Made by a program: the position numbers and the translations under genes. The notes under the pieces are model-generated. The model was not told the origin of the DNA. It searched no databases and was given only the letters and a program-made list of their open reading frames with translations. From Ramlibacter paludis (GTDB lineage: Bacteria > Pseudomonadota > Gammaproteobacteria > Burkholderiales > Burkholderiaceae_C), in contig NZ_JAKLTM010000005.1 of NCBI RefSeq assembly GCF_022012305.1, positions 186,001-250,000 on the forward strand: a stretch of 64,000 nucleotides of DNA, read 5' to 3'. Within the stretch, counting starts at the first letter, position 1; the number at the start of each line of letters is the position of its first letter. Below, piece by piece: positions 45,198 to 52,984 of this stretch.

Positions 45198-46529
45198 TCA
45201 GACCGGCAGCTTCTTGCTGTAGTCGATCAGCAGGGTGGAACAGACGAACAGGCCGGCGCCGGCGGCGGCGAACAGCGTCAGGGCCAGGTCGTAGGAACCG
45301 GTGGCCTGGACGATCACGCCGACCAGGATCGGCACGCCGATGCCGGCGCAGTTGCCGCCCAGGTTCATCGTCCCGCCCAGGAAGCCGACGCGGTTGCGCG
45401 TGCCCAGGATGGACGGGATGCACCAGAACAGGCCGCACCAGCGCAGGAAGAACAGGGTGACCGACAGCAGCACGACCACCGTCACCGGGTCCTTGAAGCG
45501 CGCCACGTTGTAGATGGCGACGGTGGCGATCACCGAAGCGACGCCGAACAGGGTGCGCAGCACCTTGGCCTGCGAGGCGCCGGCCGCCTTCCACTTGTCC
45601 GCGATCCAGCCGCCGACCATCTCGCCGACGAAGCCGGAGAAGAACATGATGAAGACGGCGCCGCCCATCTGCTTGATGTCCAGGCCGTGCACCTTGGACA
45701 GGTAGGTGGGCATCCAGGTCAGCAGGCCGTAGAACAACGCGTTGAAGCACATCCAGCCGAAGAACATGCCCCAGGTGGAGCGGTACTTGAAGAAGTCCAG
45801 CACCTTGCCGCTGGCATTGGCCGGCTCGGCCGCCAGGTCGGCGGCGTGCGCGGCCTCGATGTAGCTCGCCTCGGCCTCGTTCACCGAAGGATGCTGGCGC
45901 GGGTGGTTGCGGATGTACCACCAGGCGAAGAAGCCCGCGACCATGGTGCCGACGCCGGCGACCACGAAGGACATGCGCCAGGATTCGAAGTGGCTGATGA
46001 GGCCGGCGATGATCAGCGCGCCCAGCGCCGCGCCGAGCGGTGCGCCGCCATCGAGCAGCGTCGCGCCGCGGCCGCGCTCGTTCTGCGTCATCCAGATCGC
46101 ATTGAGCTTGCCGCCGGCCGGATAGATCGGCGCCTCGGTGGCGCCCAGGCCCAGGCGCGTGAACAGCAGGCTCACCCAGCCGGTGCACGCCGCGGCGATC
46201 GCCTGGAAGAAGCCCCAGCCCAGGGTGGCGCCGGCGATGACGGAGCGCGGGCCGTACTTGTCGGCCAGCATGCCGCCGGGGATCTGCATGAAGGCGTAGG
46301 TCCAGAAGAAGGACGAGAGCAGCAGGCCCTGCACCGCGGGGCTCATGTCGAACTCCTTGGCGATCAGCGGCATGGCGACCGACAGCGAGGCGCGGTCGAT
46401 GTAGTTGATCGAGATGAGCATCAGCATCATCAGGAAGATCTTCCAGCGCACCTTGCTCGGGGCGCTGGCCGCGGTGCCTGTGGCGGCGGGGGCGTCGGTG
46501 CTGGCCGCGCCGTGGACGATGGCTTTCAT
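45198..46529 (-). CDS. MFS transporter, anion:cation symporter type
   Basis: 443 residues, 12 helices. ISINYIDRASLSVAMPLIAKEFDMS near residues 39-63 and YGPRSVIAGATLGWG are characteristic of the ACS family, which carries hexuronates, glucarate, phthalate and similar anions. I start at ATG 46529 (MKAIVHGAAST) because AGGAGA lies nine bases upstream; the frame opens 13 residues earlier. It sits within the same run as a TRAP system, so the locus carries two independent uptake systems. Confidence 0.88.
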   Translation of the reverse strand: MKAIVHGAASTDAPAATGTAASAPSKVRWKIFLMMLMLISINYIDRASLSVAMPLIAKEFDMSPAVQGLLLSSFFWTYAFMQIPGGMLADKYGPRSVIAGATLGWGFFQAIAAACTGWVSLLFTRLGLGATEAPIYPAGGKLNAIWMTQNERGRGATLLDGGAPLGAALGALIIAGLISHFESWRMSFVVAGVGTMVAGFFAWWYIRNHPRQHPSVNEAEASYIEAAHAADLAAEPANASGKVLDFFKYRSTWGMFFGWMCFNALFYGLLTWMPTYLSKVHGLDIKQMGGAVFIMFFSGFVGEMVGGWIADKWKAAGASQAKVLRTLFGVASVIATVAIYNVARFKDPVTVVVLLSVTLFFLRWCGLFWCIPSILGTRNRVGFLGGTMNLGGNCAGIGVPILVGVIVQATGSYDLALTLFAAAGAGLFVCSTLLIDYSKKLPV

Positions 46530-46554
46530 GGGAACGGGTCTCCTGGTGTGGGTC

Positions 46555-47307
46555 TTATCGAAGGGCATTGCGATCCAGCAACGCCTGGAGGGCGGGCGAA
46601 AGTCCGCGATTGGGTTTGACGGGCGGCGGCGAGAAGCTGCCTTGCAAGGCCTGGCCGGGCTGCAGCGCGGCCAGCGTCTCGGCGTGGCGCACGGCGCTGG
46701 AGACGCCGTCGACCACCGGCACCGGCAGCCGGCCCTTGAGCGTGCGGGCCAGGCCGGCCAGCGGCGCGCCCGCGAGCACGATCACCTCGGCGCCGTCTTC
46801 GGCAACGGCGCGTTCGGCCAGCGCCTGCAGCGCCGCCGCATGTTCTTCCTGCACGCCGCCGATGGCCGAGAGCGGGCGGTCGAGCGCGCGGATGCTGGCC
46901 AGCCGGCCGGCGAAGCCGTAGCTCGTGATGACCTCGCGGTACCAGGCCTGGATGCGCTGCGAGATCGCGATGACGGAGATGCGGTTGCCCAGCAGGTGCG
47001 CGCTGGCCAGCGCCGCTTCGGTCAGGCCGGTGACCGGAACCGGCAGCGCCTCGCGCAGGCCGGTGAGGCCGGGGTCGCCGAAGGCGGCCACCACCACGGC
47101 GTCGAAGCGCGCATGGTGTTCGGCGGCGAGCTGCGCGGCGGCATAGGCGCCGAGCAGCGCCTCGAAGCGGGTCTCGATGTAGGCGACGCCGAAGGGCGCG
47201 GTCAGCACCTCGATCTCGGTGCCCGGCGACGCACTGCGCTGCGCCTCCGCGCGGATCAGGTCGCTGACGCTGTCGGAGATGTTGGGGTTGATCAGCAGCA
47301 GGCGCAT
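46555..47307 (-). CDS. Asp/Glu/hydantoin racemase superfamily protein lacking cysteine
   Basis: 250 residues with the racemase fold: LLLINPNISDSVSDLI at the start, AAFGDPGLTGLREALPVPVTGLTEA at 74-98 and VIVLAGAPLAGLA at 175-187. In hydantoin racemases the two catalytic Cys residues lie just before FxDPGL and in LGCAG; here they are Ala75 and the GAP of LAGAP, and no Cys occurs anywhere. It may therefore be a binding protein, a decarboxylase-like or isomerase-like enzyme with other chemistry. ATG 47307 shares one base with the hydantoinase stop (TGATG). Confidence 0.82.
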   Translation of the reverse strand: MRLLLINPNISDSVSDLIRAEAQRSASPGTEIEVLTAPFGVAYIETRFEALLGAYAAAQLAAEHHARFDAVVVAAFGDPGLTGLREALPVPVTGLTEAALASAHLLGNRISVIAISQRIQAWYREVITSYGFAGRLASIRALDRPLSAIGGVQEEHAAALQALAERAVAEDGAEVIVLAGAPLAGLARTLKGRLPVPVVDGVSSAVRHAETLAALQPGQALQGSFSPPPVKPNRGLSPALQALLDRNALR

Positions 47308-48722
47308 CAGCTTCTCCGCGGCAGCAGGGTCGGCGTGCCGCAAGGCAGGAACTTGCCGCGGCCGGCCTTGCCGGTGAAGGACTGGCCATCCCAGACCGTT
47401 TCGCCGCGCAGCAGCGTGAGTGCCGGCCAGGCCTTCAGCCGCATGCCTTCGTAAGGCGTGTAGTCCACCGCGTGGTGCAGCTGGCCGTTGCGCAGGGTGA
47501 AGTCGCGCTCGTCCCAGACCACCAGGTCGGCGTCGCCCCCGACGGCGATGGTGCCCTTGCGCGGGTGCAGGCCATAGGCCTTGGCCGGATTGGTGGACGT
47601 GAGTTCGACGAACTTCTGCAGCGTGATGCGGCCGCCCAGCACCCCTTCGGAATAGAGCAGCGACAGGCGCGTCTCCAGGCCGGGAATGCCGTTGGGGATG
47701 TGGCGGAAGGCGACTTCCTCGCCGCCCGGCTTCTTGCCGTCGCTGCCCTCGTAGGTGAAAGGCGCGTGGTCGGACGAGAAGACGGTGAACAGGCCGTCGG
47801 CGAGGCCGTCCCAGATCACCTGCTGGTTGGCCTTGTCCCTGGGCGGCGGGCTGCAGATGCAGCGGGCGCCGTGGTAGCTGTCGTCGATGCCGAGGTCTTC
47901 GGCGGTCAGGAACAGGTATTGCGGGCAGGTCTCGGCGAACACCGACAGGCCGTGGCTGCGGGCCCAGCGGATCTGCTCGATGGCTTCGCGGCCCGACACG
48001 TGGACGATCAGGATCGGTACGTCGACCAGTTGCGACAGCGAGATCGCGCGGTGCGTCGCTTCGCGCTCCACCAGCATCGGGCGCGCATGCGCGTGCCAGC
48101 GGGGCGCGGTGCGGCCGGCTGCTTCCAGCCGCTTGGTCAGCCACTCGATGCAGTCGGCGTTCTCGGCATGGATCATCGCCAGCGCGCCGTGCTGGCGGGC
48201 GACGTCGAGCACGTCCAGCATCTGGCCGTCATCGAGCTTGAGGTCGTCGTAGGTCATGTAGACCTTGAACGAGGTGTAGCCCTGGGCGATGAGCGCCGGC
48301 AACTCCTGCGTCAGCACCGCCGGCGTGGGGTCGCTCACGATCAGGTGGAAGGCGTAGTCGACGCTGGCCTTGCCTTCGGCGCGGCCGTGGTAGTCCTGCA
48401 CCGCGGCCGCCAGCGACTCGCCCTTGGCCTGCGCGGCGAACGGGATGACCGTGGTGGTGCCGCCGCAGGCCGCACTGCGGGTGCCGCTGAGGAAGTCGTC
48501 GGCCATCTTCGCCGGGCCTTCCATCGGCTGGTCGAGGTGGCAGTGGGCGTCGACGCCGCCGGGCGTCACGGTGCGGCCGGCAGCGTCGATTTCACGCAAG
48601 CCGGCCGGCAGGCCCTCGCCCAGCAAGGCAATGCGGCCGGCGCGGATGCCGATGTCGCAGTGGAAGGTGTCGCTGGCGGTCGCGACCCGGGCGTTGCGGA
48701 TGATCAGGTCCAGATCAGGCAT
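47307..48722 (-). CDS. Dihydropyrimidinase / D-hydantoinase family amidohydrolase
   Basis: 471 residues. Binuclear metal ligands are present: His60 and His62 (VDAHCHLDQP), carboxylated Lys153 (SFKVYMTYDD), His185 (MIHAEN), His241 (VHVSG) and Asp318 (SSDHAPF). These enzymes open cyclic diamides such as dihydrouracil, hydantoins or cyclic imides. The gene is first in the minus-strand series facing the control region at 48723-49018, and the racemase-like, permease and amidase genes follow. The exact ring substrate cannot be told from sequence. Confidence 0.9.
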   Translation of the reverse strand: MPDLDLIIRNARVATASDTFHCDIGIRAGRIALLGEGLPAGLREIDAAGRTVTPGGVDAHCHLDQPMEGPAKMADDFLSGTRSAACGGTTTVIPFAAQAKGESLAAAVQDYHGRAEGKASVDYAFHLIVSDPTPAVLTQELPALIAQGYTSFKVYMTYDDLKLDDGQMLDVLDVARQHGALAMIHAENADCIEWLTKRLEAAGRTAPRWHAHARPMLVEREATHRAISLSQLVDVPILIVHVSGREAIEQIRWARSHGLSVFAETCPQYLFLTAEDLGIDDSYHGARCICSPPPRDKANQQVIWDGLADGLFTVFSSDHAPFTYEGSDGKKPGGEEVAFRHIPNGIPGLETRLSLLYSEGVLGGRITLQKFVELTSTNPAKAYGLHPRKGTIAVGGDADLVVWDERDFTLRNGQLHHAVDYTPYEGMRLKAWPALTLLRGETVWDGQSFTGKAGRGKFLPCGTPTLLPRRS

Positions 48723-48771
48723 GGTGCACCAGCGGAGTGCGGCCAGGAATCCAATTGAGTGCAGACAATGG

Positions 48772-48779
48772 TGTCGACA
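48772..48779. promoter_or_regulatory. Palindromic operator candidate, site 1
   Basis: TGTCGACA, followed by AT, lies 50 bases upstream of the hydantoinase start codon. It is an 8-base perfect palindrome repeated 168 bases away. GntR/FadR-type regulators bind short palindromes of this kind, and one is encoded at 49804-50511. Confidence 0.6.
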
Positions 48780-48939
48780 ATCTCTGGGGATGCAGTTTCG
48801 GGAGCGGGCGGGGCTGGAGCATGGTGACAGGGGACAGCGTCAGCAACTTCCGGGCCACGATCGGCCCGCTGGAAGGCGGCTGTCAGTGCTGGGAACTATG
48901 GTTGACGGAAAGCTGACGCGGGCTTGGTGTTTACACTGA

Positions 48940-48947
48940 TGTCGACA
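48940..48947. promoter_or_regulatory. Palindromic operator candidate, site 2
   Basis: TGTCGACA, again followed by AT, 72 bases upstream of ATG 49019. Its centre is 168 bases from that of site 1, an integral number of helical turns (16 at 10.5 bp), which would suit looping by a dimer pair. Confidence 0.6.
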
Positions 48948-49018
48948 ATTTCAACCAAAACGCGTGGAATGAAAACCCGCCCATCGCCCATACTGCGTTC
49001 CATGCCAGGAGCCCAGCC

Positions 49019-49744
49019 ATGACCCGTCCCTTGCGCCTGGGGGTGCTGACCCCCTCTTCCAACACCGCCCTCGAGCCGCTCACCAGCGCCCTGGCCGCCG
49101 CCCTGCCCGGCACCAGCGCGCACTTCTCGCGCTTCACGGTGACCGAGATCGCACTGAGCGACGCCGCGCTCGGCCAGTTCGACGACAGCAAGATCCTGGC
49201 CGCCGCCGAACTGCTGGCCGACGCCAAGGTGGACGTGATCGGCTGGAGCGGCACCTCGTCCGGCTGGCTCGGCTTCGAGCGCGATCGCGCGCTGTGCGAA
49301 CGCATCCGCGAGCGCACCGGCATCGTCGCCACCACCGCGGTGCTGGCGCTCAACGAATTGCTGGCGATCAAGGCCGTGAAGCGGCTGGCGCTGGTCACTC
49401 CCTACACCCAGGACGTGCAGGACCGCATCGTCGCCAACTACGCGAAGCTCGGGATCGAGGTGGTGGCCGAACGCCACCTGGGCATCCGCGTGAACCACGA
49501 CTTTGCCGCCGTGTCGCCCGCGACCTTGCGCGAGCTGATGGGGGAGGTGGCGAAAGCCAGCCCGCAGGCCATCACCACCTTCTGCACCAACCTGCGCGCC
49601 GCGCCGCTCGCGCAGGAAGTCGAAAGCACGCTCGGCATCCCGCTGCTGGACACGGTCAGCACCACGGTGTGGGGCATGGTGCGCGCATCAGGTGCATCGC
49701 CGGCCGCCATCACCGGCTGGGGGGAGCTGTTCCAATGGAGCTGA
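49019..49744 (+). CDS. Arylmalonate decarboxylase / maleate isomerase family protein
   Basis: 241 residues of the Asp/Glu racemase superfamily: LGVLTPSSNTALEP at the start. The first catalytic position reads WSGTSSGW (Thr79, Ser80) instead of a Cys, Tyr129 lies in VTPYTQDV and the single conserved Cys is Cys189 in TTFCTNL. This pattern (Thr-Ser, Tyr, one Cys) matches arylmalonate decarboxylase, where maleate isomerases have two Cys. It may decarboxylate or isomerise a malonate- or maleate-like acid arising from the pathway. It is divergent from the hydantoinase and followed closely by the regulator gene. Confidence 0.82.
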   Translation: MTRPLRLGVLTPSSNTALEPLTSALAAALPGTSAHFSRFTVTEIALSDAALGQFDDSKILAAAELLADAKVDVIGWSGTSSGWLGFERDRALCERIRERTGIVATTAVLALNELLAIKAVKRLALVTPYTQDVQDRIVANYAKLGIEVVAERHLGIRVNHDFAAVSPATLRELMGEVAKASPQAITTFCTNLRAAPLAQEVESTLGIPLLDTVSTTVWGMVRASGASPAAITGWGELFQWS

Positions 49745-49803
49745 GGCCGCAGCGCGGCGGGGCCGCCGATAGAATGGCCGCCGACCACGACCATACGGAT
49801 TCC

Positions 49804-50511
49804 ATGCCCGCCACCGCGCGCAAGACGTCTCCTGCCCGCGCCGAGCGCGAGAAGAGCGTCGACGAGATCTACGAGAAGATCTACATCGCCATCCTGGAGC
49901 ACCGCCTGCATCCCGGCACCAAGCTGGGCGAGGAGCGCATGGCCGACATCTTCGGCGTCAGCCGGGCGCGCGTGCGCGAGGTGCTGGCGCGGCTCGCGCA
50001 CGAGCAGATCGTGGAGCTCTATCCGCAGCGCGGCGCCTACGTCGCCAAGCCGACCACCGAGCAGGCCCGCGACGTGTTCGAGGCGCGCCGCCTGATCGAG
50101 CCGGCGGTGCTGAAGCGGCTGATCGACACGCTGACCACCGAGAAGATCAACCGGCTGCGCCAGCACGCGGAGCTGGAGGAAGACGCGCGCCGCCGCAACG
50201 ACAAGCGCGCGGTGATCCGGCTTTCGGGCGAGTTCCACACGCTGGCGGCCGAACTGGCGGGCAACTCGGCGCTCTCGCGCAGCATGCGCGAGCTGTGCAT
50301 GCTGACCTGCCTGACCATCTTCCTGTACGACGCGCCCACGGCCCAGAGCTGCCGGCACGACGAGCACGGGCTGATCATCGACGCCGTGGCCAAGAAGGAC
50401 CGCGCCCGCGCCGAGAAGCTGATGCTCGCCCACCTGGACCACATCGAAGGCAGCCTGCAGCTGGAAAACAGCAACGGCGAAGTGGACCTGGAAGCGATCT
50501 TCAAGTCCTGA
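49804..50511 (+). CDS. GntR family transcriptional regulator, FadR/FCD type
   Basis: 235 residues. The N-terminal winged helix (IYIAILEHRLHPGTKLGEERMADIFGVSRARVREVLARLAHEQIVEL, about 25-73) and the all-helical FCD ligand-binding domain (about 90-220; EFHTLAAELAGN, His residues near 178 and 200 for a metal) are complete. A TAGAAT at 49770-49775 could be its own -10 element, which favours ATG 49804 over ATG 49774. It probably represses the divergent catabolic genes through the TGTCGACA sites and responds to an acid intermediate. Confidence 0.9.
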   Translation: MPATARKTSPARAEREKSVDEIYEKIYIAILEHRLHPGTKLGEERMADIFGVSRARVREVLARLAHEQIVELYPQRGAYVAKPTTEQARDVFEARRLIEPAVLKRLIDTLTTEKINRLRQHAELEEDARRRNDKRAVIRLSGEFHTLAAELAGNSALSRSMRELCMLTCLTIFLYDAPTAQSCRHDEHGLIIDAVAKKDRARAEKLMLAHLDHIEGSLQLENSNGEVDLEAIFKS

Positions 50512-50623
50512 GCGCCGGCCAACCGGCGTTAAAAAGTCACGCACGAGCTTGCCCGAAGGGGCAGTCGTTGCCCAATTTACGCTGGCTTTACGGCGGAGGT
50601 TCAGGCTCTCGCGTTGAGGGGCA

Positions 50624-52516
50624 ATGAAGTCCCGCCACATGCGAGCCATGCAATCAGCCACTTCCCGCCGTCTTTGGCGCAGCCTCCCCTGGCTGGCTGC
50701 GCTCCTGCTGCTCTGGACGGCCAGCAGCGTGTTTGCCCAGGCGCAGGCCGACGCCGACCCGCCGGGCCGCGTCGCCGCGCTCAGCTGGCGCGAGGGCAGC
50801 CTCGTGTTCGCGCCTGCCGGTGACGAAGAGTGGACCGAACTGCCGGCGAACCGGCCGCTCACCACCGGCGACCGCCTGTGGACCGACAGCGCCTCGCGCG
50901 CCGAAGTGCAACTGGGCGCGGCGACGCTGCACCTCGGCGAGGAAAGCCACTTCGGCATCAGCGCGCTCGACGACCGCGGCGCGCAGTTCATCCTGCTGCA
51001 AGGCACGCTGAATGCCCGCGTGCGCGAGCTGGCCCAGGGCGAGAACTTCGAGATCGACACGCCCAACCTGGCGCTGCGCGCTTCGCAGCCGGGGGACTAC
51101 CGCGTCGACGTCAGCGACGACGGCCGCCGCACCCGCGTGGTGGTGCAAAGCGGCGTGGTGACGGTGTTCGGCGAGGGCGGCGATGCCATCCACCTGGGCG
51201 CGGGCCAGCAGGCGACGTTCGCCGGCCGCTACCTGGCGCAGGTGCAGGATCCGGCCTTCCAGGGTGACGCCTTCAGCCAGTGGGCGGGCGAGCGCAACCG
51301 GGCCGAGGACCTGTCGGCGGCGGCGCGCCACGTGCCACGCGGCGTGGTCGGGTATTCGCAGCTCGATGCCCATGGCACCTGGGGCCAGGACCCGACCTAT
51401 GGCGAAGTCTGGTATCCGCAGACGACGGTGGCCGACTGGGCGCCCTATCGCTATGGCCAGTGGACCTGGGTGCAGCCCTGGGGCTGGACCTGGGTGGACG
51501 ACGCGCCCTGGGGCTTCGCGCCCTTCCACTACGGACGCTGGGCGCAGATCGGCTCGCGCTGGGCCTGGGTGCCGGGCCGCATGGTCGCGCGTCCGGTCTA
51601 TTCGCCCGCGCTGGTGGTGTTCCTCGGCGGTGGTGGCTCCACGCGCTTCACCGGCTGGTATCCGCTGGGCCCGGGCGAAGCCTGGTGGCCGGCCTACCGC
51701 ACCAGCACGCGCTACGTGAACCACGCCAACTTCAACATCAACCTGAGCGCCTATCCGCGCAACTACGAGAACCACGTCTACCGCCATCGCGCCAATGCGG
51801 TGACGGCGGTGCGGGTCGAGGACTTCCGCCCGGGCCGCCCGGTGCGCGATCGCTGGCAGCCGCTGCCACAGGGCGTGATCGGCCAGGCCCAGGTCGGCGT
51901 GGCCCCGCCGCGGCCGGAGCGCCGCGTGCGCGAGCTGCCGGCTCCGCTGCAGCGCCTGCGCGCGCAGCCGCCGGCCGGCGCGCAGCTGCCCTTGCCCAGC
52001 CGCTTCTGGGGCAGCCGCCAGCAGCGCGAGGTGCAGCGCACCGAACAGGTGGCGCCGGTGCAGCAGGCCCCGCAAGTGCGCCAGGTGCAGCCGGTGCAGC
52101 AAGTGCAGCCGCGCCTGATCCAGCAGCAGCCGCAGCAGGCCGAGCCGCGTTTCATCCGCCAGCAGGAGCAGCCGCGGCCGCCGCAGTGGGAGCAGGAGCG
52201 CGCTGTGCGCGAGCAGGCCTTGCAGCGTTACCAGCAGGAGCGCTTGCAGCGTGAGGCGGACCACCAGGCGCGCCAGCAGCAGTGGGAGGCGTCGCGCCAG
52301 CGCCAGCAGCAGGACCCGGTGCGGCAGGCGCAGGAAGCGGTGCAGCGCCAGCAGCCGCAGCCCCTGGTCGGCCGCCAGCCGAACGCCGAACCGCCGCGGC
52401 AGCACCAGAAGGTCGCGCCGCCGGAGGCGCAGCAGCGTGAGGGGCGCGGACAGCCGCAGCAACGCGACGACAACGACGAGCGTCCGGGACGGGCGCGCGG
52501 CTGGGGGCGGGGCTAG
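50624..52516 (+). CDS. Secreted FecR-domain protein with Trp-rich DUF6600-like region and Gln-rich tail
   Basis: 630 residues. A long N-region and hydrophobic core (about 18-38, ending SSVFAQA) form a signal peptide. Residues about 48-200 are a FecR-like domain (GDRLWTDSASRAEVQLG, FEIDTPNLALRASQPGDYRVDV). Residues about 235-345 hold the aromatic repeats YGQWTWVQPWGWTWVDD and FHYGRWAQIGSRWAWVPG. The C-terminal 200 residues are rich in Gln, Arg and Pro. It would lie in the periplasm or on the cell surface; the function is not known. ATG 50624 has GAGGGG unusually close; ATG 50639 is an alternative. Confidence 0.85.
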   Translation: MKSRHMRAMQSATSRRLWRSLPWLAALLLLWTASSVFAQAQADADPPGRVAALSWREGSLVFAPAGDEEWTELPANRPLTTGDRLWTDSASRAEVQLGAATLHLGEESHFGISALDDRGAQFILLQGTLNARVRELAQGENFEIDTPNLALRASQPGDYRVDVSDDGRRTRVVVQSGVVTVFGEGGDAIHLGAGQQATFAGRYLAQVQDPAFQGDAFSQWAGERNRAEDLSAAARHVPRGVVGYSQLDAHGTWGQDPTYGEVWYPQTTVADWAPYRYGQWTWVQPWGWTWVDDAPWGFAPFHYGRWAQIGSRWAWVPGRMVARPVYSPALVVFLGGGGSTRFTGWYPLGPGEAWWPAYRTSTRYVNHANFNINLSAYPRNYENHVYRHRANAVTAVRVEDFRPGRPVRDRWQPLPQGVIGQAQVGVAPPRPERRVRELPAPLQRLRAQPPAGAQLPLPSRFWGSRQQREVQRTEQVAPVQQAPQVRQVQPVQQVQPRLIQQQPQQAEPRFIRQQEQPRPPQWEQERAVREQALQRYQQERLQREADHQARQQQWEASRQRQQQDPVRQAQEAVQRQQPQPLVGRQPNAEPPRQHQKVAPPEAQQREGRGQPQQRDDNDERPGRARGWGRG

Positions 52517-52530
52517 CCTTGCTGCAAAGC

Positions 52531-52592
52531 CCTGGGTCCCCGCCTGCGCGGGGGTGACGATGGGCTGTCATTCCCGCGCAGGCGGGAATCCA
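52531..52592. repeat. Pair of REP-like palindromes in inverted orientation (REPIN-like)
   Basis: Unit one opens CCTGGGTCCCCGCCTGCGCG and ends GGGGTGAC; unit two opens TGTCATTCCCGCGCAGGCGG and ends GAATCCAG. They are inverted relative to each other and separated by about eight bases, forming one long imperfect hairpin. The pair lies between the FecR protein and the GIY-YIG gene. Confidence 0.9.
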
Positions 52593-52653
52593 GCGCTCCC
52601 GCATTCGTGCGGACCGCACAAGTTTTCAACGGCGCGCGTCCTAGAGTCCACCC

Positions 52654-52977
52654 ATGGACGCGAAGCAGCCCGCCGTCTACATCCTTGCCAGCGCCCGCAA
52701 CGGCACGCTCTACATCGGGGTCACCAGCCAGCTCGTCCAACGGGCCTGGCAGCATCGCGAGCACGTCGTCGATGGCTTCACTCGCCAATACGGCGTGCAT
52801 CGCCTCGTCTACTACGAGCTGCATGGCGACATGGAGCACGCCATCGTTCGCGAGAAGCGGCTGAAGAAATGGAACCGGCTCTGGAAGCTGCGGCTGATCG
52901 AGGAGCGCAATCCGGAATGGCGCGACCTGTGGGATGAAGTCGTCGGAAGCCCTGGGTCCCCGCCTCCGCGGGGATGA
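52654..52977 (+). CDS. Small GIY-YIG nuclease-domain protein
   Basis: 107 residues. AVYILASARNGTLYIGVTSQLVQRAWQHRE at residues 7-36 is the GIY-YIG core (YIL...YIG), the catalytic Arg is at about 31 and Glu at about 67 (IVREKRLKKW). This is the YhbQ/UvrC-N-like stand-alone family. The last ten residues, GSPGSPPPRG, and the stop are read from a REP-like palindrome, and a pair of such palindromes precedes the gene. It may cut DNA at or near these repeats; that is a hypothesis. Confidence 0.87.
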   Translation: MDAKQPAVYILASARNGTLYIGVTSQLVQRAWQHREHVVDGFTRQYGVHRLVYYELHGDMEHAIVREKRLKKWNRLWKLRLIEERNPEWRDLWDEVVGSPGSPPPRG

Positions 52978-52980
52978 CGG
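52951..52980. repeat. REP-like palindrome at the 3' end of the GIY-YIG gene
   Basis: Opens CCTGGGTCCCCGCCTCCGCG and ends GGGATGACGG, the same unit and orientation as at 52531. It overlaps the end of the GIY-YIG gene and lies four bases before the stop codon of the convergent EF-G-like gene. Confidence 0.9.
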
Positions 52981-52984
52981 GAGA

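Larger units (their letters stand above)
48723..49018. promoter_or_regulatory. Divergent control region of the cyclic-amide catabolic cluster
   Basis: 296 bases without a gene, markedly richer in A+T near both ends, separating the hydantoinase (minus) from the decarboxylase-like gene (plus). It holds two identical TGTCGACAAT sites. I could not identify convincing -35/-10 pairs. No ribosome site stronger than GGAG is seen before ATG 49019. Confidence 0.7.

Noticed and set aside
45198..46529. Large opposite-strand frames over the MFS and TRAP genes as extra genes.
   Set aside because: They mirror the membrane-protein codons, and the permease reading is supported by full-length family motifs and ribosome sites.
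50513..50528. Hairpin CGCCGG-CCAA-CCGGCG just after the GntR gene as a terminator.
   Set aside because: It is followed by TTAAAAAG on the plus strand and has no U run in that direction; the stem is only six base pairs.
50530..50623. Leader before the FecR-like gene resembling a c-di-GMP (GEMM) riboswitch through GTCACGCAC.
   Set aside because: Only the opening bases match. The conserved GCAAA and tetraloop-receptor parts are missing, so a riboswitch call is not supported.
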